From an uncultured Pelagibacteraceae bacterium (GTDB taxonomy: Bacteria > Pseudomonadota > Alphaproteobacteria > Pelagibacterales > Pelagibacteraceae): a DNA stretch of 64,000 nucleotides. Below the pieces are notes generated by a model. It did no database searches. It was not told the origin of the DNA and was given only the letters and a program-made list of their open reading frames with translations. The DNA is taken from assembly GCA_902530885.1 (NCBI GenBank), contig CACABZ010000001.1, positions 41,847 to 105,846 of the forward strand, read 5' to 3'. Positions within the stretch are counted from its first letter, which is position 1, and every line of letters starts with the position of its first letter. The position numbers and the translations under genes are program-made. Positions 1 through 8,099 of the stretch are shown here, piece after piece.

Positions 1-496
1 AATCTACTGGAGTTGGTCTACCAAATATAGAAACTGAAACCTTAAGTCTAGACTTTTCTTCATCAATTTCTTCAATTAATCCAGTGAACGAAGCAAAGGG
101 ACCGTCGCATACTTTAACTTTTTCTCCAATTTCAAAGTTTAAGCCTGTTTTCTGGTTTGTTGCACTTTCTGATACTTGGCCTAAAATTCTCTTAATTTCG
201 CCGTCAGAAATTGGCGTTGGCTTGTCAGATGATCCTAAAAATCCACTCACTTTTTGCAAGTTTTTTATCAAATGATAAATTTGTTTTGTAAGCTCAATTT
301 TAATTAAAACATACCCTGGAAAATATTTTTTTTCTTTTTTAGTTCTTTTGCCTTTTTTTACTTCTGTAACTTGATGAGTTGGTATTAAAAGTTGATCAAG
401 ATTAGCCTCTAGTTTGTGTCTTTTCAGCTCCTCTTTAATAGACTCCACCACTTTTTTCTCAAATCCAGAGTATGCTTGAACAATATACCAATTCAT
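1..496 (-). CDS. nusG: Transcription termination/antitermination factor NusG (3' end cut by window edge)
   Basis: NusG binds RNA polymerase and Rho and couples transcription to translation or termination. The leftward reading frame starts at 496 with MNWYIVQAYSGFEKKV, the usual start of the NGN domain, followed by the conserved YFPGYVLIK segment. A KOW-type stretch (VKVCDGPFASFTG) appears near residues 130-145. The frame is still open at base 1, so the last residues lie outside the window. The start is three bases downstream of the secE stop, so the two are co-transcribed and probably translationally coupled. The family identification is secure; only the carboxy end is unseen. Confidence 0.96.
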   Translation of the reverse strand, partial: MNWYIVQAYSGFEKKVVESIKEELKRHKLEANLDQLLIPTHQVTEVKKGKRTKKEKKYFPGYVLIKIELTKQIYHLIKNLQKVSGFLGSSDKPTPISDGEIKRILGQVSESATNQKTGLNFEIGEKVKVCDGPFASFTGLIEEIDEEKSRLKVSVSIFGRPTPVD

Positions 497-499
497 AAA

Positions 500-691
500 T
501 TAAAAACTTATAGTTAATATAATATTTAGTAAAAATCTTAGAAGTTGATCTAACAAAAGAAAAAAAATTGCAGCTATAGATGCTAACCCAAACACCATCA
601 AAGCACCTGTAAGAGTGTCTTTTTTTGTAGGCCAAGTTATCCTAAAAGCTTCCTGTTTAACTTCTTGTAAAAATCTTAATGGGTTTTTCAT
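500..691 (-). CDS. secE: Preprotein translocase subunit SecE
   Basis: SecE is the small essential subunit that clamps the SecY channel in the inner membrane. This 63-residue protein has the minimal single-span form: an amphipathic amino end (MKNPLRFLQEVKQEAFRITWPT) with the family-typical E-x-x-x-x-W-P element, then one hydrophobic segment at about residues 30-58. The gene sits between tRNA-Trp and nusG, a near-universal bacterial order. Length and context agree with other bacterial SecE proteins. Confidence 0.95.
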   Translation of the reverse strand: MKNPLRFLQEVKQEAFRITWPTKKDTLTGALMVFGLASIAAIFFLLLDQLLRFLLNIILTISF

Positions 692-701
692 ATTTGTATT
701 T

Positions 702-777
702 TGGCAGGAGCGGAGGGAATCGAACCCACAGCCTCCGGTTTTGGAGACCGGCGCTCTACCAATTGAGCTACGCTCCT
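702..777 (-). tRNA. tRNA-Trp (CCA anticodon)
   Basis: On the minus strand a full cloverleaf can be read from 777 to 702. The 7-bp acceptor stem pairs AGGAGCG with CGCTCCT, the D-arm contains AGCTCAATTGGTAGAGC, the anticodon loop is CTCCAAA (anticodon CCA) and the T-arm contains GGTTCGATTCC. The discriminator base is G and the 3' CCA is encoded. The gene lies one base from the tuf stop codon and ten bases from the secE start, so it must be cut out of the tuf-secE transcript. Confidence 0.97.
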
Positions 778-778
778 A

Positions 779-1969
779 TTATTTTATAATTTTAGTTACT
801 ACGCCAGCTCCTACTGTCTTACCACCTTCTCTAATAGCGAAATTTAAGTTTTCACTCATAGCAATAGGTGTTATTAGTTTTACAGTAAATTTACCGTCAT
901 CACCAGGCATTACCATCTCTGTGCCAGAGGGCAATGTAACTTCACCTGTAACGTCAGTTGTTCTAAAATAAAACTGTGGTCTATATTTTGTAAAAAATGG
1001 TGTGTGCCTTCCACCCTCTTCTTTTTTTAATATATATGCTTGACATTCAAACTCTGTGTGAGGTGTTACAGATCCTGGTTTAGCCAGAACTTGACCTCTC
1101 TCAACATCAGTTCTCTCTACACCTCTTAGTAAAGCGCCGATATTATCACCAGCTTCTCCACTATCTAAAAGTTTTCTAAACATTTCTACACCAGTGCAAA
1201 CTGATTTTTTGGTATCTCTAATTCCAACAATCTCAATCTCCTCACCAACTTTTATAACACCTTGTTCTACTCTTCCTGTAACTACTGTTCCTCTACCAGA
1301 AATGGAGAAAACATCTTCAACAGGCATTAAAAAAGGTTTATCTTTTGGTCTGTCCGGTTGAGGGATAGTTTCATCAACGGCTTTCATCAATTCCATAATT
1401 GCTTTTTTTCCTGTTGTTTCATCTTTACCCTCCACAGCGTTTAAGGCTGAACCTTTGATGATAGGAATTTTGTCTCCAGGAAACTTATAAGACGTTAAAA
1501 GTTCTCTAATTTCTTCTTCAACCAAATCAACAAGTTCTTTATCTTTTACTGTGTCAATCTTGTTTAAGAATACTACAATCGCAGGAACACCTACTTGACG
1601 AGCTAGCAAAATATGTTCTCTTGTTTGTGGCATAGGTCCATCAGCAGCGTTAACTACTAAAATTGCTCCATCCATCTGTGCAGCACCTGTTATCATATTT
1701 TTTACATAGTCGGCATGACCTGGACAATCAACGTGAGCGTAGTGCCTTTTGGCTGTTTCATATTCAACATGGGCAGTAGAAATAGTTATTCCTCTCTCTT
1801 TTTCCTCAGGTGCTTTATCTATTTGGTCGTAAGCAACAAATTTTGCACCACCTGCTTCTGCTAATACTTTTGTAATTGCTGCAGTTAAAGTTGTTTTGCC
1901 ATGATCAACGTGTCCGATTGTACCTATATTACAATGCGGTTTGCTTCTATTAAATTTTTCTTTCGACAT
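779..1969 (-). CDS. tuf: Translation elongation factor EF-Tu
   Basis: EF-Tu delivers aminoacyl-tRNA to the ribosome using GTP. At 396 residues it is full length. The G1 loop GHVDHGKT is at residues 19-26, DCPGH and NKID follow, and the beta-barrel domains 2 and 3 are complete to the carboxy end VVTKIIK. It is flanked by tRNA-Gly upstream and tRNA-Trp downstream within one leftward unit. The 5' flank (TTTTAATAAGAGGAAACAAAATG read leftward) contains a strong GAGGAAA ribosome-binding site, in keeping with very high expression. Confidence 0.99.
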   Translation of the reverse strand: MSKEKFNRSKPHCNIGTIGHVDHGKTTLTAAITKVLAEAGGAKFVAYDQIDKAPEEKERGITISTAHVEYETAKRHYAHVDCPGHADYVKNMITGAAQMDGAILVVNAADGPMPQTREHILLARQVGVPAIVVFLNKIDTVKDKELVDLVEEEIRELLTSYKFPGDKIPIIKGSALNAVEGKDETTGKKAIMELMKAVDETIPQPDRPKDKPFLMPVEDVFSISGRGTVVTGRVEQGVIKVGEEIEIVGIRDTKKSVCTGVEMFRKLLDSGEAGDNIGALLRGVERTDVERGQVLAKPGSVTPHTEFECQAYILKKEEGGRHTPFFTKYRPQFYFRTTDVTGEVTLPSGTEMVMPGDDGKFTVKLITPIAMSENLNFAIREGGKTVGAGVVTKIIK

Positions 1970-2000
1970 TTTGTTTCCTCTTATTTTAATTTTTTTATCT

Positions 2001-2074
2001 TGGAGCGGGTAAAGGGAATCGAACCCTTACATCCAGCTTGGAAGGCTAGCGTTCTACCATTGAACTACACCCGC
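2001..2074 (-). tRNA. tRNA-Gly (TCC anticodon)
   Basis: The minus strand folds as a cloverleaf from 2074 to 2001. The acceptor stem pairs GCGGGTG with TACCCGC (one G-T pair), the anticodon loop is CTTCCAA (anticodon TCC), the T-arm contains GGGTTCGATTCCC, and CCA is encoded. It lies between tRNA-Tyr and tuf and shares their promoter. Confidence 0.96.
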
Positions 2075-2117
2075 TTAAACCAAACTTTTCGCTCAAAGTT
2101 GTAAAAGTTTTAAAGTT

Positions 2118-2203
2118 TGGTGGAGGGGGAAAGATTCGAACTTTCGAAGGCCGAAGCCAACGGGTTTACAGCCCGCCCCATTTGACCGCTTTGGTACCCC
2201 TCC
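2118..2203 (-). tRNA. tRNA-Tyr (GTA anticodon)
   Basis: The minus strand from 2203 to 2118 gives an 86-nt class II tRNA. The acceptor stem pairs GGAGGGG with CCCCTCC, the anticodon loop is CTGTAAA (anticodon GTA), a long variable arm follows, the T-arm contains AAAGTTCGAATCTTT and the 3' CCA is encoded. The long variable arm fits bacterial tRNA-Tyr. It is the first gene of the tRNA-tuf-secE-nusG unit. Confidence 0.96.
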
Positions 2204-2231
2204 AATATGGGTACCAAATAACTTAAAAACC

Positions 2232-2258
2232 ATTATACAACAAGGGTTTTATAGTCGA
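2232..2258 (-). promoter_or_regulatory. Probable sigma-70 promoter for the tRNA-Tyr/tRNA-Gly/tuf unit
   Basis: Read leftward, a perfect -10 hexamer TATAAT (2237-2232) follows a -35-like TCGACT (2258-2253) with a 15-base spacer. This predicts a start near 2225, about 22 bases ahead of the mature tRNA-Tyr. The -10 match is exact, while the -35 match (4 of 6) and the short spacer are weaker. Start-site mapping would test it. Confidence 0.6.
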
Positions 2259-2328
2259 GTGATAAAATAATTGCAATAAATGATTTATTTTTTATTAGAC
2301 GATTTATCTGTTAAAAAGGGCTATTTTT

Positions 2329-3069
2329 ATGGAAAAATCAACATTTTTAATTATTGGAAAACATGCGGTGGTAGAAGCGCTTAAAAATTCGAGAAGAAAA
2401 GTAACCAAAATATACATTAATGAGCATGTTCATAAGGAAATTAATAGATCTAACCAACCTAAAAATATTTTTCAAAAAACTAAGGTAATATTTAAAAGTA
2501 AAAAAGAACTAGATAATCTTTGTGGCAGAGACCAAATAAATCATCAAGGTATCATAGGTGAAGTTTTAGAATTAGATAATAATTCACTTAAAACAGATTT
2601 AGAATTTTTAAATAAAGAAAATATAAATTTTTTAGCACTAGAGAATATATCTGACCCAAGAAATCTTGGATCAATAATAAGATCAGCTGCATCCTTTAAT
2701 ATTGATGGAATAATAGTAAACGAAAGAAAATTTCCTAATAAAAGTAAATTACTTTACAAAGCTGCAAGCGGTGCCATGGAACATATCAATATTTATAGAT
2801 TATCTAATATTAAAGTAGCTTTTAATTTATTAAAAAAAAAAGGTTTTTGGATAAGCGCATTTAGCTCTCATGCAGAAAAGAGTTTTACAACGAACAATTG
2901 GAAAGGTAAGAATATATTATTATTTGGTTCGGAGGGAAAAGGTTTAAAAAAAAATACTAAAGAAAAAGCAGATTTTTATTATAAAATTAATATCAAAAAT
3001 ATTGAAAGCTTAAATGTTTCAAACTCAGTATCAATTGTTTGTCATTTTATTAATGAAAAAATAAGCTAA
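2329..3069 (+). CDS. rlmB: TrmH/SpoU-family rRNA 2'-O-methyltransferase (RlmB-like)
   Basis: This enzyme family methylates a ribose 2'-OH in 23S rRNA (G2251 in E. coli RlmB) with S-adenosylmethionine. The 246-residue protein begins with a substrate-binding domain (GKHAVVEALKN, near residue 10). It then carries the three SPOUT motifs in order: NLGSIIRSA, LLFGSEGKGL and LNVSNSVSIVCH. These form the trefoil-knot cofactor site and include the catalytic arginine. The gene is alone on the plus strand between divergent tRNA genes. RlmB is the likeliest assignment, but other TrmH-type rRNA methyltransferases look alike. Confidence 0.86.
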   Translation: MEKSTFLIIGKHAVVEALKNSRRKVTKIYINEHVHKEINRSNQPKNIFQKTKVIFKSKKELDNLCGRDQINHQGIIGEVLELDNNSLKTDLEFLNKENINFLALENISDPRNLGSIIRSAASFNIDGIIVNERKFPNKSKLLYKAASGAMEHINIYRLSNIKVAFNLLKKKGFWISAFSSHAEKSFTTNNWKGKNILLFGSEGKGLKKNTKEKADFYYKINIKNIESLNVSNSVSIVCHFINEKIS

Positions 3070-3159
3070 AAAAATTTAAATTATGTATATTGGGTCGTAC
3101 TAATTTCATTTATATAAATTTCTTGAATTATAAATAAAATTATCATAAAAGTTTGTCAG

Positions 3160-3235
3160 GCCCTCATAGCTCAATTGGTAGAGCAATTGATTTGTAATCA
3201 ATAGGTTCGCGGTTCGAGTCCGTGTGAGGGCACCA
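3160..3235 (+). tRNA. tRNA-Thr (TGT anticodon)
   Basis: A cloverleaf is read from 3160. The acceptor stem pairs GCCCTCA with TGAGGGC, the D-arm contains AGCTCAATTGGTAGAGC, the anticodon loop is TTTGTAA (anticodon TGT), the T-arm contains CGGTTCGAGTCCG, and A-CCA is encoded at the 3' end. It borders the surface-sugar cluster, but I found no duplicate of its 3' end farther on that would mark an integration site. Confidence 0.96.
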
Positions 3236-3239
3236 ATTA

Positions 3240-4322
3240 CTAGGATTTAACAAATATTTCAAATAATTGTTTTTTAAAGTTTTGTTTTTCTAATAAAGTT
3301 TTTTTTTGATATCTTTTATATGATTTAATTTCTTTCTTATAATTTTTAAAAATCAATTCAATTAACTTTATAATCTTCTTTATATTTTCACTATTTTCAT
3401 TAAATTTAAATTTTTTTGGTATAGGTATATCATGTGAATTTTTAGCACTACCTTTTAGATTCGTAATAACGCAATTATTAAACAAAACGGCTTCTCTGGG
3501 CATTTTATCTTTACCTGGATGATAACCAAAATCTAAATAAATTTTTGTTCTTTTAAATATGTTTATAACTTGATTTGCGCTCATATTTTTAAGTGCAATA
3601 AATTTAAAATTTAAAACTTTTTTTATTTCAAAGATAAATTGGTTGCTTTTGTGAGAATAACATATTTCATTTTTTTTCTTCACTTTTTCTTTACACTTTT
3701 TTAAGACCACATCACTTTGATAATCATATAATTTTTTTATATTTTTAAATTTATCTTTAAAATAATCAAAAGCGTATTGCGACTGCATCAAATGTAAGTG
3801 TGCTTGATCTACCTCTTTTTGTTTATGATATTTTGTAAAACTATAAATATATTTTAAATAATCATGGTAAGTTAGTATCCCAAAGTAAAATTTAGTTATT
3901 TTATTAAATAGAGAGATAAAATTGTAAGGTATTTTAATTATAGATCTTAAGAATTTTGAATTGTCTTCTCTAAATTTAAAACCAAAAAAATTATCAACGC
4001 TTAACCACCAAATGATTTTATTAATATTTTTATACCTTAAGGCATATTTAAGATAATAATATTGCTCTGGTAATATCAGAATATTATTGTTGTTATCTTC
4101 AACAGATTTGGAATAATTGGTCTTATATTTTAAAAAATTTTTGTGAACAGGTTTTTTAGCTTCAATTGGCAAGTAAACCATATAAGCTTTTGCCTTGAAC
4201 ACTTTTTTTAAATGAAATGCTAGCTGATGTAAACATCCAGGCCCTCCTGTAAATGTGTTTGCAGGTGCTAAAATAAAAATTTTGGTTTTATTATTAATAA
4301 TTAATTTTTTGGCTTTAGACAT
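3240..4322 (-). CDS. Putative glycosyltransferase, GT-B type (uncertain)
   Basis: I do not recognise a named family with certainty. The 360-residue protein opens with a Rossmann-like strand and a glycine-rich turn (ANTFTGGPG, residues 21-29), as in the amino half of GT-B glycosyltransferases. Near residues 266-278 it has GYHPGKDKMPREA, followed by VITNLKGSA. This resembles the donor-binding region in which a conserved Glu-Ala is followed by a small hydrophobic strand. No signal peptide or membrane segment is obvious. It is eight bases downstream of a family 2 glycosyltransferase in the same direction, so a role in building a surface sugar is inferred from context. Confidence 0.55.
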   Translation of the reverse strand: MSKAKKLIINNKTKIFILAPANTFTGGPGCLHQLAFHLKKVFKAKAYMVYLPIEAKKPVHKNFLKYKTNYSKSVEDNNNNILILPEQYYYLKYALRYKNINKIIWWLSVDNFFGFKFREDNSKFLRSIIKIPYNFISLFNKITKFYFGILTYHDYLKYIYSFTKYHKQKEVDQAHLHLMQSQYAFDYFKDKFKNIKKLYDYQSDVVLKKCKEKVKKKNEICYSHKSNQFIFEIKKVLNFKFIALKNMSANQVINIFKRTKIYLDFGYHPGKDKMPREAVLFNNCVITNLKGSAKNSHDIPIPKKFKFNENSENIKKIIKLIELIFKNYKKEIKSYKRYQKKTLLEKQNFKKQLFEIFVKS

Positions 4323-4329
4323 TTATAAT

Positions 4330-5085
4330 TTATTTCCAGCCATAATTTTTTAAAGAATTTAAGCTAATTGATAGAACTGATTTTATATTTTGTAAAAAAT
4401 TTAAATTGTTTCCTTTTTTATTAATAATCCATAAATTTAACAAATTCTCTAATTTGCTTGAAGACCTATTCGATTTATTTATTCTATAATAAGTGAAAGT
4501 GTTATTAATTTTAAATGATGTAGTACCTTTTCTTAAAATATCACATTTAAAAAGAAAATCCTCGTGCTTATAATCTTTAAATTTAATTTCATCAATTATT
4601 TTTCTTTTAAGAATAATTGAGGATGTGCTCATAGTAGAATTTTTTAAAAAATTCTTTAAATCATAAAAAATAGGAAGACTGGTAGTTTTTATTTTATTAA
4701 AATTTTCATTAAAAAAAAACTTAAAATCTGTATAAGTAAAATCGTAATCATTTTTTAACATATTGGTAATTTGAATCTGCAATTTATCTTTAGGCCAAAA
4801 GTCATCTGAGTCTAAAAAGGCTATAAGTTCTGATGATGATTTTTTTATACCTAAGTTTCGACAAAAAGCCGGGCCACAATTTGACTCTAAATACGTAATA
4901 CTAATTTTTGGATCATTCTTAAATTTATTTAAAATTTCTTTTGAATTATCGTTAGAAAAATCGTCCACTAAATAAATCTTCCAGTTTTTATAAGTTTGTT
5001 TTAGAACGGAATCTAGACATTCATTTAGATATTTAGCTTTATTATAATTAGGAATTATTATATCTATAGGTGGTGAGTAAATCAT
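4330..5085 (-). CDS. Family 2 glycosyltransferase
   Basis: The protein (251 residues) has a clear GT-A fold start: IDIIIPNYNKAKYL at residues 8-20, then CLDSVLKQTY, VDDFSNDNS with the nucleotide-binding DD at 41-42, and the metal-binding LDSDD at 91-95. These are hallmarks of inverting family 2 transferases that move sugars from nucleotide donors onto surface polysaccharides or lipids. Donor and acceptor cannot be told. It pairs with the downstream putative glycosyltransferase and diverges from the plus-strand sugar genes starting at 5117. Confidence 0.9.
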   Translation of the reverse strand: MIYSPPIDIIIPNYNKAKYLNECLDSVLKQTYKNWKIYLVDDFSNDNSKEILNKFKNDPKISITYLESNCGPAFCRNLGIKKSSSELIAFLDSDDFWPKDKLQIQITNMLKNDYDFTYTDFKFFFNENFNKIKTTSLPIFYDLKNFLKNSTMSTSSIILKRKIIDEIKFKDYKHEDFLFKCDILRKGTTSFKINNTFTYYRINKSNRSSSKLENLLNLWIINKKGNNLNFLQNIKSVLSISLNSLKNYGWK

Positions 5086-5116
5086 TACAATTTGTGACTA
5101 ATTTATTTATTATAAC

Positions 5117-5401
5117 ATGAAATCTGAAGGCAGCTTAAAAATTTTTTTTGTTAAACTAATTTCAATAACATTTGCTATTATAGTAGTACTTAATGTGTTT
5201 TATAACATTTTTTTAGCTGATAAATTGAAGTTTATAAACGATTTGAGCAAAATGGATAAAAGTACTGCTGAGATGATTAAAAACAAAATAAGATCTGAGT
5301 TACGTAGCGGACTAGAGAAAGATAAAATTTTAACTGACGAGGACGCAAAATTAATCAAGCAATTCTTAGACAAGATTTCATCGGAACTAAGAGCAAGATA
5401 G
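5117..5401 (+). CDS. Small membrane-anchored protein of unknown function
   Basis: I do not recognise this 94-residue protein. It has one hydrophobic segment at about residues 10-35 and then a charged, probably helical tail (KSTAEMIKNKIRSELRSGLE, then DEDAKLIKQFLDKI). Its stop codon TAG is followed immediately by the TTG start of the membrane glycosyltransferase, so the two are likely co-translated. A small partner or stabiliser of that enzyme is possible but not shown. Confidence 0.65.
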   Translation: MKSEGSLKIFFVKLISITFAIIVVLNVFYNIFLADKLKFINDLSKMDKSTAEMIKNKIRSELRSGLEKDKILTDEDAKLIKQFLDKISSELRAR

Positions 5402-6961
5402 TTGAGAAATATCTTACAATTATTATATAGATATGAATCAAAACTTAAATATATTTTAGTTTTATTTTCTTTTTATTGTGCAATTATTGTAGGTCAATCA
5501 TGGGATGAAGGATATTACAAAATTATTGGAAAAATTAATTTAGATTATCTTTTATCTTTTGGATTTATTAATGAAGAATTTTACGGTAAGTATAGATATT
5601 CAACTATCTACTGGACTTTCTCAAGTTTATTAAGTCAATTTTTTCCTAGAGAATATAATGTAGAAGCTCATCATATAATTAATACAGTCTTTGGTTTATT
5701 CTCTATACTTGGGTTATACAAAATTGTTAAAAAACTTTTTAATAAAAATATCGGAAAAATTTCATGTGTTTTTTTGTTTCTTACTCCAACTTTTTTCGGA
5801 CATTTAGCTATTAATAGTAAAGATACGATAATGGCTTCAGCACATTTATGGATTTCCTATTATTTAATTAAATACATATTTAAGAATTTAAATTTTAAAA
5901 AAAGATTGTCTTTAATACTAAAAGTCTCTTTATTATCAGCTATTGGTACTGGGATACAGTTGGTTTTTTTAGGATCAATGCTGCCTTTTTTTTTATTTTT
6001 TTTAATTGCTTGTCTTTATCTCGGTAAGTTTAAAAAGGATCTTTATATAGATATTATATTATATCTTATTATTTTTTATCTGATTTTAATTCTTTTCTGG
6101 GTTGATGTGCATAGTAATATATTTGTTCTACCTTATAAATTTTTTTTAAATGCTATAAGTTTAGAGACTGGTTGGCCATTTAATCTGTATAATGGAAAAT
6201 ATTTTTTTTCAAATACCGCGCCGATCAATTATATTTTATTAAATTTATATTATAAACTACCTGAGTTTACCTTATACTTGTACCTTATAGCTATACCAAT
6301 TATGATTATTAAAAGAAATGAGTTAGAAAGCTATTTCAGTTTTTTTAAATTTAAAATATTTTTAGTAATTTCTATTTTAATTTACCCTAATATGATAATG
6401 CTATTTATACCTTATGCTATATATGACGGTCTTAGACTTTTTTTATGGTTTATTCCCTACCTGACAATAATTCCTGCAATATGTTTGTATTTTATTTACC
6501 AAAATCGAAAAAAAATCATTTTTAACATTCATATTTATCTTATTTCAATATTATTTTTGTATCATTTAGCTATATTTTTTTCTATTACACCATATCAATA
6601 TACGTATTTAAATATTTTAAGTGGAAAAAAAAACGAACAGTATAAAAAGTTTGAAAATGATTATTGGTCTACCAGCTTAAAAGAGCTTATATTAAATTCT
6701 GATTTAGATCAAAAAAAGACCATTAAATTTTCCTCTTGTGGGATAAACCACCGAATAGCTATCAAATACATGAGCAAAAAATATCCTAAAGCTCTATATA
6801 CTGAATTAAATAAAGCAGATTATCTTATATTAACTAACAGAACACTATATTCTGATAAAAAAAAAGAAGTTACAAATTGTTTTGATGAATTCACATTTAA
6901 GAATATAAGTGCAGTATCGAGAAACGGAAATATTTTATCAGCGATAAAAAAAATTGAATAA
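5402..6961 (+). CDS. Polytopic GT-C-type glycosyltransferase (dolichyl-phosphate-mannose transferase/ArnT-like)
   Basis: This 519-residue protein has about ten hydrophobic segments and a short soluble tail. After the first membrane span comes SWDEGYY (residues 33-39), an acidic pair in the first outside loop as in GT-C enzymes that use lipid-phosphate sugar donors. LTPTFFGHLAINSKDTIMA, near residue 130, is also reminiscent of the PMT/ArnT superfamily. The start is TTG, directly after the preceding TAG; the next in-frame ATG is far inside the protein. The gene overlaps the glf-like gene by one base (TAATG). Transfer of a sugar to a surface glycan or lipid is inferred. Confidence 0.75.
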   Translation: MRNILQLLYRYESKLKYILVLFSFYCAIIVGQSWDEGYYKIIGKINLDYLLSFGFINEEFYGKYRYSTIYWTFSSLLSQFFPREYNVEAHHIINTVFGLFSILGLYKIVKKLFNKNIGKISCVFLFLTPTFFGHLAINSKDTIMASAHLWISYYLIKYIFKNLNFKKRLSLILKVSLLSAIGTGIQLVFLGSMLPFFLFFLIACLYLGKFKKDLYIDIILYLIIFYLILILFWVDVHSNIFVLPYKFFLNAISLETGWPFNLYNGKYFFSNTAPINYILLNLYYKLPEFTLYLYLIAIPIMIIKRNELESYFSFFKFKIFLVISILIYPNMIMLFIPYAIYDGLRLFLWFIPYLTIIPAICLYFIYQNRKKIIFNIHIYLISILFLYHLAIFFSITPYQYTYLNILSGKKNEQYKKFENDYWSTSLKELILNSDLDQKKTIKFSSCGINHRIAIKYMSKKYPKALYTELNKADYLILTNRTLYSDKKKEVTNCFDEFTFKNISAVSRNGNILSAIKKIE

Positions 6962-8097
6962 TGAATATTAAAAGAATTAAAAATAAAAGACCGGACCTTT
7001 TAATTGTTGGCGCTGGTCCTGTTGGCTGTGTAATTGCAGAAAGAGCAGCAAAAATAAAAAAATGGACTTCATTAGTAATTGATAAAAGAAACCATATAGC
7101 CGGCAATTGTTACGATGAAGAAAATAAATGGGGAATTAGAGTGCATAAATATGGTCCTCATTACATGAGATTTAAAAAAAGAAAAATTTTTAATTACGTA
7201 AGTAAATTTACAAAATGGATTAAAGGCAATTATATAGTTAAGACAAATATCAAGGGCAAATTATATCCCATTCCAATAAATTTAACGACGATTGAAAAAT
7301 TTTTTAAAAAAAAATTTAAAAATCCAAATGAAGCAAAAAAATTTATCAATAATTTAAAAATCAAAAAGAAAAAAATTCAAAACAGTGAGGACTTCATTTT
7401 AGCTAATTTAGGTAAAGAAATTTATGAAAATTTTTACAAAAATTACACTGTTAAACAATGGGGCATACATCCAAAAAATTTAAATAAAAGCGTTGTTGGC
7501 AGATTGCCAATTAGATATAACCGCGATCCATATTATGTAAATCAAAAATTAAAAGTTATGCCCAAAAAAGGTTACACAAATTTATTTAAAAATATGTTAA
7601 GTGATCAAAAAATTGAAATTTGTTTGAACACTTCTTATGAATTTTTAAAAAAAAAAGTCCGTCCAAAAGTTGCAACAATATACACTGGTCCTCCAGATGT
7701 TTTTTTTAATTTTAAATACGGTAAGTTAGATTGGAGATCGCTTGAGTTTAAATTTAATACTTTGAAGAGAAATAAAATTCAGGAATGTGTTCAAATTAAT
7801 TTTCCCAATGACTATAAATATACCAGAAAAGTAGAAATAAAGCATGTTACAAAACAAAAATCAAAATATTCAACGGTCTCTTATGAGTTTCCAAAATCCT
7901 CCGGTGATCCATATTATCCAATCAATAACAAAAAAAACATTAAACTTTTTGCTAAATACAAATCTCTTATTAAAAAATTAGAAAAAAAAAATATCTATTT
8001 TGAAGGAAGACTGGCAAATTATAAATACCTTAATATGGATGAGGTTATTGAATGTGCTCTTAACCTTTTTAAGAAACTTAAACTAAAATATAAATAA
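6961..8097 (+). CDS. glf: UDP-galactopyranose mutase-like flavoenzyme
   Basis: UDP-galactopyranose mutase converts UDP-galactopyranose to UDP-galactofuranose for surface glycans. The 378-residue length is normal. An FAD-binding GAGPVG is at residues 17-22, followed by a basic DKRNHIAGNCYDE, the family-typical HKYGPHYM, the NYTVKQWG region, and TGPPDVFFNFKYGKLDWRSL. These match known Glf proteins in order and spacing. The downstream gene encodes a GalE-like epimerase that could supply UDP-galactose, so the pair plausibly makes UDP-galactofuranose. Confidence 0.88.
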   Translation: MNIKRIKNKRPDLLIVGAGPVGCVIAERAAKIKKWTSLVIDKRNHIAGNCYDEENKWGIRVHKYGPHYMRFKKRKIFNYVSKFTKWIKGNYIVKTNIKGKLYPIPINLTTIEKFFKKKFKNPNEAKKFINNLKIKKKKIQNSEDFILANLGKEIYENFYKNYTVKQWGIHPKNLNKSVVGRLPIRYNRDPYYVNQKLKVMPKKGYTNLFKNMLSDQKIEICLNTSYEFLKKKVRPKVATIYTGPPDVFFNFKYGKLDWRSLEFKFNTLKRNKIQECVQINFPNDYKYTRKVEIKHVTKQKSKYSTVSYEFPKSSGDPYYPINNKKNIKLFAKYKSLIKKLEKKNIYFEGRLANYKYLNMDEVIECALNLFKKLKLKYK

Positions 8098-8099
8098 TT

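Noticed and set aside
615-971. 118-residue plus-strand ORF across secE, tRNA-Trp and tuf
   Set aside because: It is antisense to two conserved genes and a tRNA; its sequence is a mirror of those and has no family resemblance.
1901-2104. 67-residue plus-strand ORF over the tuf start and tRNA-Gly
   Set aside because: It runs antisense through tRNA-Gly and the EF-Tu start; a shadow of conserved features.
3160-3235. tRNA-Thr as an integration site for the sugar cluster
   Set aside because: No repeat of the tRNA 3' end and no integrase were seen between it and trkA.
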